From the NCBI RefSeq assembly GCF_028583725.1, contig NZ_CP110680.1, positions 372,001-436,000 of the forward strand: a stretch of 64,000 bases of DNA. Reading direction: 5' to 3'. A program made the position numbers and the translations under genes. The stretch's first letter is position 1. Every line of letters begins with the position of its first letter. The notes below the pieces were generated by a model. The model did no database searches and was not told the origin of the DNA. It saw nothing but the letters and a program-made list of their open reading frames with translations. The DNA comes from Cellulomonas fimi. GTDB taxonomy: Bacteria; Actinomycetota; Actinomycetes; Actinomycetales; Cellulomonadaceae. Of the stretch, positions 57,569 to 64,000 are shown piece by piece.

Positions 57569-59269
57569 ATGCCCGTCCTCACCCCGCAGCGCGCCGACGT
57601 CCCGACCCAGCGGTCGTCGCCGGAGCCGACCGCCGAGCGACGGGCCGAGGGGAGCCGCGGAGGCGCGAAGCGTCGGCGGCGGCTCGTCGCCGACCGGTCG
57701 GTGCGGACGAAGATCCTCGGCCTCGTCGGGATGCTCGCCGTGGTCCTCGCCGCGGTCGGCGCGTACGGGGTCCTGTCGCTGAGCACGCTCGCCGACCGGT
57801 CGGCGGCGACCGCGCAGGCCAGCAGCGACGTCACGGGCCGGCTCGCCGCGCTCACGTCGGCGCTGTGGACGGTGCGGAACTCGATCACCAGCGTTCCCGC
57901 GTACCCGGACGCGGAGAACAAGGAGAAGGCGATGGCGGCCGTGCGCGCCGCCTACGCGGCCTTCGACTCCGAGACGGACACGTTCGCCGAGGCGTACGCC
58001 GCGAGCTACGGCGCGATGCCGCCGGAGTGGGACGCGTTCCTCACGCGGTACGACGAGTACAAGGCCGGCGTCGACGCGGACGTGCTGCCGCCGGCGATGG
58101 CGGACGACCGGGTGGCGTGGTCGGTGGAGCGCGACGAGATGGCGCGGGTCGGCACGGAGCTCGTCGCGTCCCTCTCCGAGCTCAGCACGCACGTCGACGA
58201 GGAGGTCGCGCAGGACCAGGCGGACGCGGCGGCCGCGGCGACCCTCGCGCGCTGGACCATGATCGGCGTCGCCGGCGTGGGGCTCGCCGTCGCGGTCGCG
58301 CTCGGGATGCTGCTCGCCCGCAGCGTTCGCCGTGCGGTCGGCGACGTGCAGCGGAGCGTCGACGCGCTCGCGACGGGCGACCTCACCGTGACCGCGCAGG
58401 TCCGCAGCGACGACGAGCTCGGCCGCATGGCGGCGGCGCTCGGTCGCGCGCAGTCGGCCCTGCGGACCACGCTCGCCGGCGTGACGGAGGCGTCGGGGAC
58501 GGTCGCCGCCGCGTCGGAGGAGATGTCCGCGGCCGGTGCCCAGGTCGCCGCGGGCGCCGAGGAGACGTCCGCGCAGGCGGGGGTCGTCGCCGCCGCCGCG
58601 GACCAGGTGAGCCGCAACGTGCAGGTCATCGCGGCCGGTGCGGAGGAGATGGGCGCGTCGATCCGCGCGATCGCCGAGAACGCGAACGAGGCCGCGCGCG
58701 TCGCGGAGGAGGCGACCGCCGTCGCGGTGCGCACGACGGACACGGTCGCGCGGCTCGGGACGAGCTCGCGGGAGATCGGCGACGTCGTCAAGGTCATCAC
58801 GTCGATCGCCGCGCAGACGAACCTGCTCGCGCTCAACGCGACCATCGAGGCGGCCCGCGCGGGCGAGGCCGGCAAGGGCTTCGCGGTCGTCGCCGGTGAG
58901 GTCAAGGACCTGGCGCAGGAGACGGCGAACGCGACGGACGACATCGTGCGACGCGTCCAGGCGATCCAGGCGGACACCGAGGGCGCCGTCGCGGCGATCG
59001 ACCAGATCTCGCACATCGTCGCGCAGATCAACGACTACCAGCTGACGATCGCGTCGGCGGTCGAGGAGCAGACGGCGACGACGAACGAGATGTCGCGCGG
59101 TGTCGTCGAGGTCGCGACCGGCGCCGGCGAGATCGCGGCGAACATCACGGGTGTCGCGTCGGCCGCGCAGTCCACGACCGAGGTGCTCACCCAGATGGGC
59201 ACCTCGATCCGCGAGCTCGCCGTCATGGCGCAGGATCTCGAGGACCGCATCGCGGCGTTCACGTACTGA
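57569..59269 (+). CDS. Methyl-accepting chemotaxis protein
   Basis: A 566-residue chemoreceptor. A basic 45-residue N-terminus, helix 1 ([23 protein letters not shown]), an outside four-helix sensor of about 150 residues with MCPsignal-like spacing, helix 2 ([21 protein letters not shown]), HAMP domain, and the signalling tip with [15 protein letters not shown] and [25 protein letters not shown] (the highly conserved hairpin tip). It ends without a methyltransferase-docking pentapeptide. Ligand unknown. Confidence 0.93.
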   Translation: MPVLTPQRADVPTQRSSPEPTAERRAEGSRGGAKRRRRLVADRSVRTKILGLVGMLAVVLAAVGAYGVLSLSTLADRSAATAQASSDVTGRLAALTSALWTVRNSITSVPAYPDAENKEKAMAAVRAAYAAFDSETDTFAEAYAASYGAMPPEWDAFLTRYDEYKAGVDADVLPPAMADDRVAWSVERDEMARVGTELVASLSELSTHVDEEVAQDQADAAAAATLARWTMIGVAGVGLAVAVALGMLLARSVRRAVGDVQRSVDALATGDLTVTAQVRSDDELGRMAAALGRAQSALRTTLAGVTEASGTVAAASEEMSAAGAQVAAGAEETSAQAGVVAAAADQVSRNVQVIAAGAEEMGASIRAIAENANEAARVAEEATAVAVRTTDTVARLGTSSREIGDVVKVITSIAAQTNLLALNATIEAARAGEAGKGFAVVAGEVKDLAQETANATDDIVRRVQAIQADTEGAVAAIDQISHIVAQINDYQLTIASAVEEQTATTNEMSRGVVEVATGAGEIAANITGVASAAQSTTEVLTQMGTSIRELAVMAQDLEDRIAAFTY

Positions 59270-59340
59270 CACGGCAGCCCTGCGACCTGCGGCGGGAGCA
59301 CGCCGACGCGTCCCACGGGCACCCGCCGGACCGGTCCGGA

Positions 59341-59360
59341 GTGAGGCTAGCCTCACCTGA
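59341..59360. promoter_or_regulatory. DtxR/IdeR-type iron box before the DUF1540 gene
   Basis: GTGAGGCTAGCCTCAC (59341-59356) is a perfect 16-base palindrome; the 19-mer 59342-59360 matches the DtxR/IdeR box TTAGGTTAGCCTAACCTAA at 15 of 19 positions. A looser second copy, TGAGGTACGCCTC, lies at 59433-59445. The DUF1540 gene starts 110 bases downstream. Confidence 0.62.
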
Positions 59361-59469
59361 AAACGGCCTCTGACCTGCGGCGGAACCTCGTGCCCTCCCT
59401 AGGCGCGAGGCGCCCGACGGGTCTACCGTCGGTGAGGTACGCCTCGTCCCCCGGATCGTGGAGGTACCG

Positions 59470-59769
59470 ATGAGCACGCTGATGGACCTGCCCCCGGTCG
59501 CCGAGTGCTCGGTGGCCGGCTGTTCCTACAACGACCACTCGCACTGCCACGCGGCGGCGATCACGATCGGCGGGCACGCGGGCGACGCGGCCTGCGCGAC
59601 GTTCATCCCGCTCGGCGTCAAGGGCGGCCTGGAGAAGGTCGTCACGCACGTCGGCGCGTGCCAGCGCGACGACTGCGTCCACAACTCCGCGCTCGAGTGC
59701 AGCGCCGAGTCGGTCCGCGTGGGCGCCGGCCACGACTCGGCCGACTGCCTGACGTACGCCCCGCGCTGA
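59470..59769 (+). CDS. DUF1540 cysteine-rich protein
   Basis: A 99-residue protein with two DUF1540 units: AECSVAGCSYNDHSHCHAAA then DAACATF, and GACQRDDCVHNSALECSAES then DSADCLTY. Eight Cys and several His point to two metal sites. GGAGG precedes ATG 59470. Function unknown; an iron-box palindrome upstream suggests iron control, perhaps with metal binding. Confidence 0.82.
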   Translation: MSTLMDLPPVAECSVAGCSYNDHSHCHAAAITIGGHAGDAACATFIPLGVKGGLEKVVTHVGACQRDDCVHNSALECSAESVRVGAGHDSADCLTYAPR

Positions 59770-59777
59770 CGCCGCAC

Positions 59778-59818
59778 CGAGACCGCCCCGCTCGCTCGTC
59801 CGGGTGCGGGCGGTCTCG
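59778..59818 (+). terminator. Terminator after the DUF1540 gene
   Basis: Stem CGAGACCGCCC (59778-59788) with GGGCGGTCTCG (59808-59818), nine bases after the stop. Confidence 0.8.
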
Positions 59819-59969
59819 CGGTGCCCGGGGTCGAGTCGTACGGTTCGCGACGGTTCGCCCCCCGCCGGGAAGGTGACGTGCGCCCGACGGGCTCCCGCGC
59901 CGCCGGAGGTGCTCCGTAGGGTGCGGCTGCCGCGTCGGCTCGACGCGGTCCCGTCCGAAGGAGGCCGCG

Positions 59970-60872
59970 GTGAGCGCACGCGCCGGCTGGTACGCCGTCC
60001 CCGCCGAGCCCGGCACCATGCGGTTCTGGGACGGGACGGCGTGGACGGACCACCGCCAGCCGCTGCCGCCCGCGGAGGGCAGCGTCCCGATCGCCGCGCC
60101 GAGCCCGGCCGCCGCCGCTCCGGCACGTCCGGCGACCGCCGTCGTCCCGCAGCCCGCCCTGCCGGCCGCGCGCGTCCCGGCACCCGTCCCGCCGTCCCCG
60201 GGCTTCAACGGGCCGACCGGCCCGGTCGCGGTCGTCCCGCCCCAGCTCGCCGGCGTCGCCGCGGACCTCTGGACGGCCGCCTCCCGCTACGCCGCGAGCG
60301 AGCAGGGGCGCAGCACGGGCGAGGCGGTCGTCGGGGGTGCGATGGTCGCGGACGGCGTCGTGGGGTTCGGCCGGAACCGCGAGGGCATCGGCGGCGCGGT
60401 CAAGATGATGCTGTTCGGCCTCGTGTTCCTCGCCGTCGGCCTGCTCGTCGTGAAGCCGCTGCTCATCGACGCGGGCACGGTCGGCGCGGGCGAGGCGCAG
60501 ACGGTCGGCACCGTGACCGCCCGCAACGAGAGCCGCGACGACGACGGCGACCGGCTGTGCTCGCCGGACGCGTCCTACACGGTCGACGGCGCCGTCCACA
60601 CGGCGTCGGCGGGCTACCGGTCGAGCTCGTGCCCGTCGGTCGGCGCAACCGTCGACGTGATCTACGACGTCGCGCGCCCCGCCGACGCGCGCATCGCCCC
60701 CGATGCGACGTTCCGGCTGCTCGGGTGGGTCTTCCCGCTCGCGGGCCTGCTCATGCTCGTCGGCGGCCTGTGGACGTTCGTCGTCCGTGCGGGTCTGATC
60801 GGCGTTGGCGGCGCGCTGCTGCTGCGCGGGCTGCGCGGCCGCCGGGCCGCGGCAGACGCCGGCACCCCCTGA
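59970..60872 (+). CDS. DUF2510 / DUF3592-like membrane protein
   Basis: A 300-residue protein. DUF2510 at about 6-33 (GWYAVPAEPGTMRFWDGTAWTDH), a Pro/Ala linker, a first helix (MLFGLVFLAVGLLVVKPLL) and an outside domain with two Cys (DRLCSPDASYTV, SSCPSVGATVDVIYD) of the DUF3592 type, then two more helices. GAAGGAGG precedes GTG 59970. Unknown function. Confidence 0.8.
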   Translation: MSARAGWYAVPAEPGTMRFWDGTAWTDHRQPLPPAEGSVPIAAPSPAAAAPARPATAVVPQPALPAARVPAPVPPSPGFNGPTGPVAVVPPQLAGVAADLWTAASRYAASEQGRSTGEAVVGGAMVADGVVGFGRNREGIGGAVKMMLFGLVFLAVGLLVVKPLLIDAGTVGAGEAQTVGTVTARNESRDDDGDRLCSPDASYTVDGAVHTASAGYRSSSCPSVGATVDVIYDVARPADARIAPDATFRLLGWVFPLAGLLMLVGGLWTFVVRAGLIGVGGALLLRGLRGRRAAADAGTP

Positions 60873-60875
60873 ACG

Positions 60876-60916
60876 ACGGCGAGGACCGCCCGTGCGCACC
60901 GGGCGGTCCTCGCCGT
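60876..60916. terminator. Bidirectional terminator, 16-bp perfect stem
   Basis: ACGGCGAGGACCGCCC (60876-60891) and GGGCGGTCCTCGCCGT (60901-60916), between the convergent DUF2510 and APH-type genes. Confidence 0.92.
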
Positions 60917-60937
60917 TCGCCCCTCGCGGGGCGTCCG

Positions 60938-61810
60938 TCAGTGCTCGGGCGGCGTCGCGACCGCGACGAGCTCCCGGATGAGGGCCGCGGCGGCGGGCAC
61001 GAGCTCGCGCTCCCCGGCGACGAGCGACGGGTCCTGCGAGCGGACCGCGGCGGCGTCGTCGAGTGCGCCCAGCAGGTCGGTGCCGACGCACGTGAGGAAG
61101 GCCGCGAGCAGGGCCCGGGCCCCCGCGGAGTACTCGCCGCCGGCGTCCACGACCACCTCGGCGATGATGAGCGCCGTAAGCGCCACGTCGAGCTCGGCGG
61201 GGCCACTGCGTGCGTTCGACCAGTCGATGAGCGCCGGCCCGTGCGCCTCGCTGAGGATCACGTTCGCCGGGTGCAGGTCGAGGTGCACGACCGTCGGGCC
61301 GCCGGTCACGTGCGGCCACTGCGACCGCGTGTCGCTCCAGCCGTCCGGCGCGGGGATCTCGTGAAGGCGGCGGTGCAGGTCGGCGAGGATCTGCGCACCG
61401 TCGTGGAGGGACACCTCGCCCGCGGTCAGCGCCTGCAGCAGCGTCGGACCGTGCAGCCGCTCGGCGACCAGGTCGGGCCCCTGGACGAAGAACACGGCCG
61501 GTGCGGGGAACCCGTGCGCGACGACGTGCCGCAGGATCTCGGCCTCGCCGGACGCGTCACGCCCGTCGCGGTCGCGGCGCAGGACGCGCCGGTCGTCGAG
61601 CGCGTAGACGTCGGCGACGGTGCCCGTCGCGAGCAGCGGGCCGGGCGGGTCGGCCGTGAGGTCGACGTCGAGGTCCTCGGGCGGGACGTCGCGGTGGCGG
61701 GGCTGCGTGGGGACGGCGGGGCCGCTCGACGACGCTCCCGCGCCGGCCGGGTGAGGGGCGGACGGGTTCCCTGCCGCGGCAGGGTCGGGGGCGAGGTCGG
61801 CGGGGTTCAT
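60938..61810 (-). CDS. Aminoglycoside-phosphotransferase-type kinase (APH family)
   Basis: A 290-residue kinase-like protein. Catalytic loop VVHLDLHPANVIL (HxDxxxxN) and the metal-binding LIDWSNA are intact. The first 40 residues are a Pro/Ala tail. APH-fold proteins phosphorylate sugars, choline, drugs or other small molecules; the substrate is unknown. ATG 61810 is the best start, with moderate certainty. Confidence 0.82.
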   Translation of the reverse strand: MNPADLAPDPAAAGNPSAPHPAGAGASSSGPAVPTQPRHRDVPPEDLDVDLTADPPGPLLATGTVADVYALDDRRVLRRDRDGRDASGEAEILRHVVAHGFPAPAVFFVQGPDLVAERLHGPTLLQALTAGEVSLHDGAQILADLHRRLHEIPAPDGWSDTRSQWPHVTGGPTVVHLDLHPANVILSEAHGPALIDWSNARSGPAELDVALTALIIAEVVVDAGGEYSAGARALLAAFLTCVGTDLLGALDDAAAVRSQDPSLVAGERELVPAAAALIRELVAVATPPEH

Positions 61811-61944
61811 AGAACGACGGTAGACGCATCCGCCCGACTTGTCCCGGGCGCCCGTCCGACTCGCCCCTGACCTGCGCCGTAGCGACAGTTGAGATTTCTC
61901 CTATCGACGCTTGACCTTCGCTGGGCGGGCCGGCCCGCGCCCGG

Positions 61945-62718
61945 TCAGGGCCGCGAGACGCGCCGCAGCGTGTGCACCGCCTGCTCGTGCGTCGCGGGCA
62001 GCGGCTCGACCCACACGCGGACCGGCTGGCGCGTCGCGGCCCGGACCTCGAGCCGCTCGACCCGTCGGGCGATCTCCGCCTGGAGGCGCGACACCCGCTC
62101 CTCGAGCGGGTCCTGCCGTCGGGACAGCACCGCGAACACGCCGCCACCGAGCGTCGCCATCGGGTGCCCCTCGCCGAACGTCGCGGTCATCGCCGCACCG
62201 ACCGCCGCCGACCGGGCTGCGCGCGAGAACGGGTCCACCGCGCCCGCGGCGACGTCGACCAGCACGAGGTGATGCGACTCGTGCGCCGGGAGGGCCGCAC
62301 GGTCGCCGTCCTGGTAGGTCTCCGCGAGCCGCACGGCGAGGTACTGCCGCGTCGGGAGGCCGGACTCCGGGTCAAGCGACGTGCCGACCGCGACGGCCGC
62401 CGCCTGGGCGTCCGCCCACCCGTCGCACAGCGCGCGCACCGCGAGCAGCGGGGGCTGGGCCACGCCACGCGAGCGGTACAGGCACGCGAGGTCGTCGATC
62501 GTCTCCGCGATGCCGACGCCGTCGTGGCCCCGGGCGCGTCCGAGCTCGGCCGCGGCGAGCGTGGGGTCGCGGTCGCCGAGAACCGCGCCGGCCAGGTCGT
62601 CGACCGCGGGGTGGTACCAGTCCGCGGGGCGCAGCCAGACCGAGCCGAGGCTCTCGTGCCGCCAGCGCTCGCGCAGCGCCACGCCCGCGGCGTCGTCCCT
62701 GCCGATGTCTGTCGTCAC
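61945..62718 (-). CDS. Degenerate GGDEF-like protein next to ECF sigma factor
   Basis: A 257-residue protein. A helical N-terminus of about 110 residues is followed by a domain resembling GGDEF cyclases: SLDPESGLPTRQYLAVRLAE (115-134) in place of D.LTGLPNR, LVLVDV in the first strand, and ATLGGGVFAVLSRR where the catalytic GGDEF should be (191-195, GGGVF). The catalytic acidic residues are lost, so it probably does not make c-di-GMP. It is divergent from the ECF sigma gene at 62923 and may be its partner. Confidence 0.65.
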   Translation of the reverse strand: MTTDIGRDDAAGVALRERWRHESLGSVWLRPADWYHPAVDDLAGAVLGDRDPTLAAAELGRARGHDGVGIAETIDDLACLYRSRGVAQPPLLAVRALCDGWADAQAAAVAVGTSLDPESGLPTRQYLAVRLAETYQDGDRAALPAHESHHLVLVDVAAGAVDPFSRAARSAAVGAAMTATFGEGHPMATLGGGVFAVLSRRQDPLEERVSRLQAEIARRVERLEVRAATRQPVRVWVEPLPATHEQAVHTLRRVSRP

Positions 62719-62810
62719 GCCTGATGAGAGGGAGCCGCCCGCCTGCGGTGACGCGAGATGCGGAACTTTTCACCCACGCGATCGAGCGCTTTCCCCGTCG
62801 CTCGCCGCCC

Positions 62811-62836
62811 GGAACCGCCGGACAATCACGTACGTT
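62811..62836 (+). promoter_or_regulatory. Candidate ECF-type promoter of the sigma gene
   Basis: GGAACC (62811-62816)-N16-CGTT (62833-62836) is the classic ECF sigma promoter form, 87 bases before the sigma start. It suggests autoregulation. A GCAAT...ATTGC repeat (62837-62852) follows directly. Confidence 0.55.
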
Positions 62837-62922
62837 GCAATTGGGCGATTGCGGTCTGGACACCCGATCCATCCGTTGTGGCAGGCTGTGCGCTCGACGA
62901 AGAACGCTGACGGGAGCAGGTC

Positions 62923-64000
62923 GTGGTGGCAAGCACGCGGCTCGGTGACGGCGTCACAGGGGACGCCGAGCTGATCGCTGCCGTGCGCACGGGTGACGCC
63001 GAGGCCTTCGGCGCCCTCTACGAGCGTCACGCGGGCGCCGCGTTCGTCGTCGCCCGCCAGTACACCGACTCGCACGCCGACGCCGACGACGTCGTCGCCG
63101 ACGCGTTCACCGCCGTGCACGGTGCGCTGCAGCGCGGCAACGGCCCCGAGTCCGCGTTCCGCGCCTACCTCTTCACCGTCGTGCGACGCACCGCCGCCGA
63201 TCGCCGGGAGAAGGCCCGGCGGGTGCAGCCGACGGACGACCTCGCGACCCTCGAACGCGGCACCGCATGGGCCGGCACCGCGGAGGAGCCCGCGCTCGAG
63301 GGGTTCGAGCGCGGCGTCGTGTCGCGGGCCTTCCACTCCCTGCCGGAGCGCTGGCAGGCCGTCCTGTGGCACTCCGAGGTCGAGGGGCTCTCGCCCGCCG
63401 AGATCGCCCCCGTCCTCGGCCTCACCGCCAACGGCGTCGCCGCGCTCGCCTACCGCGCGCGCGAGGGGCTGCGGCAGGCCTACCTCCAGCAGCACCTCCA
63501 GGACCCGCTCGACGAGGGCTGCCGCACCGTCTCGGGGAAGCTCGGCGCCTACGTGCGCGGCGGGCTCGGCACACGCGAGAACGCGCAGGTCGAGAAGCAT
63601 CTCGACGGGTGCGGCGACTGCCGGGCGCTCGTCCTCGAGCTCGGCGACGTCAACCACGGCATGCGGGCCGTCGTCGCACCGCTCGTTCTCGGCGTCGTCG
63701 GGCTCGGCGCCCTCGCCCACGTGCTCCCGGTCGGCGGCGGGATCGCCGCCGGGGCGGCCGCGCTCAGCGGAGGCGCCGGTGCCGGGGCCGCGGGCGGTGC
63801 CGGCGGTGCGGCCGGTGGTGCCGGCGGCGTCGCGGCCGGGGCGGGAGCCGCCACCGGGACCACCGCCGTCGTCGGGGCGACCGCGGGCACGGCCGCCACG
63901 GGCGGCGTCGCCGCCCTCCTGTCGTCGATCCCGCTCGGCGCCGTCGCCGTCGCGGCCGGCTCCGTCGCGGTCGCCGCGATCGCCGCCGTCGGGATCTACG
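62923..64000 (+). CDS. ECF sigma factor fused to zinc finger and membrane region (partial)
   Basis: The reading frame is open from GTG 62923 to the end of the window (359 codons so far). Sigma region 2 (FGALYERHAGAAFVVARQYTDSH, DADDVVADAF) and region 4 (LPERWQAVLWHSEVEGLSPAEIAPVLGLTANGV) are followed by an anti-sigma-type zinc finger EKHLDGCGDC (H226, C230, C233), a helix (APLVLGVVGLGALAHVLPVG), a Gly/Ala-rich stretch and a second hydrophobic segment. This matches sigma factors with their own C-terminal regulatory extension (ECF53-like class). GGAG lies six bases before the start. Confidence 0.88.
   Translation, partial: MVASTRLGDGVTGDAELIAAVRTGDAEAFGALYERHAGAAFVVARQYTDSHADADDVVADAFTAVHGALQRGNGPESAFRAYLFTVVRRTAADRREKARRVQPTDDLATLERGTAWAGTAEEPALEGFERGVVSRAFHSLPERWQAVLWHSEVEGLSPAEIAPVLGLTANGVAALAYRAREGLRQAYLQQHLQDPLDEGCRTVSGKLGAYVRGGLGTRENAQVEKHLDGCGDCRALVLELGDVNHGMRAVVAPLVLGVVGLGALAHVLPVGGGIAAGAAALSGGAGAGAAGGAGGAAGGAGGVAAGAGAATGTTAVVGATAGTAATGGVAALLSSIPLGAVAVAAGSVAVAAIAAVGIY

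Overview
The window is very GC-rich, densely packed bacterial DNA with frequent GTG starts. It reads as the chromosome of a motile actinobacterium of the Micrococcales, most like Cellulomonas or a close relative. Support for this comes from a HAIR (HspR-type) operator before clpB, a UdgX protein, DUF2510 and DUF4190 proteins, an AmtR-type nitrogen regulator, a DisA/RadA pair, an ArgA of the short mycobacterial type, class Ib ribonucleotide reductase (nrdHIEF) and a chemoreceptor. I saw no rRNA, tRNA, CRISPR array, insertion sequence or prophage. The species assignment is inference.

Layout. 1-4.6 kb: cation efflux and ClC-type transporters, an alpha/beta hydrolase coupled to a small unknown protein, and a histidine phosphatase. 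4.6-12 kb: heat-shock-controlled clpB, udgX, a Gfo/Idh/MocA oxidoreductase, a DedA protein and two tandem DUF4190/septum-formation-like membrane proteins. 12-18.4 kb: exonuclease III, an SDR, small proteins, a metallo-beta-lactamase-fold protein and a 1009-residue secreted repeat protein. 18.5-24 kb: glycerol use (glpD-glpF-glpK) with a divergent SorC/DeoR-type regulator. 24-27 kb: an amino-acid permease, a degenerate histidine-kinase relative and argA.

27-37.3 kb is the most interesting block. A urea-carboxylase-family enzyme and two DUF1989 proteins (UAAP1/UAAP2) form a coupled operon on the minus strand. DUF1989 proteins are now known in guanidine breakdown as carboxyguanidine deiminase, so this is probably a guanidine-to-allophanate pathway. 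It lies divergent to an AmtR-like TetR regulator. A two-component system follows, then a sodium:solute symporter. A matching palindrome (CTGTC-N4-GACAGAAA) sits before both the operon and the symporter gene, which predicts one nitrogen regulon for uptake and breakdown. No allophanate hydrolase is present in the window.

37-49 kb: a cupin protein, a membrane glycosyltransferase, then the genome-maintenance cluster mutY, a membrane protein, disA (c-di-AMP synthase), a 50-residue zinc-ribbon-like gene and radA. A TetR-ABC exporter operon and a proline/alanine-rich membrane protein follow. 49-53.5 kb: nrdHIEF with paired NrdR boxes and DnaA-box-like sequences upstream. 53.5-64 kb: a WYL regulator divergent from a VOC-fold protein, a DUF6544-like protein, an aldo/keto reductase, a chemoreceptor with a sigma-28-like promoter, a small cysteine-rich DUF1540 protein downstream of an iron-box palindrome, a DUF2510 membrane protein, an APH-type kinase, and a divergent pair made of a degenerate GGDEF-like protein and an ECF sigma factor fused to a zinc finger and membrane segments. 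The sigma factor gene runs off the right end.
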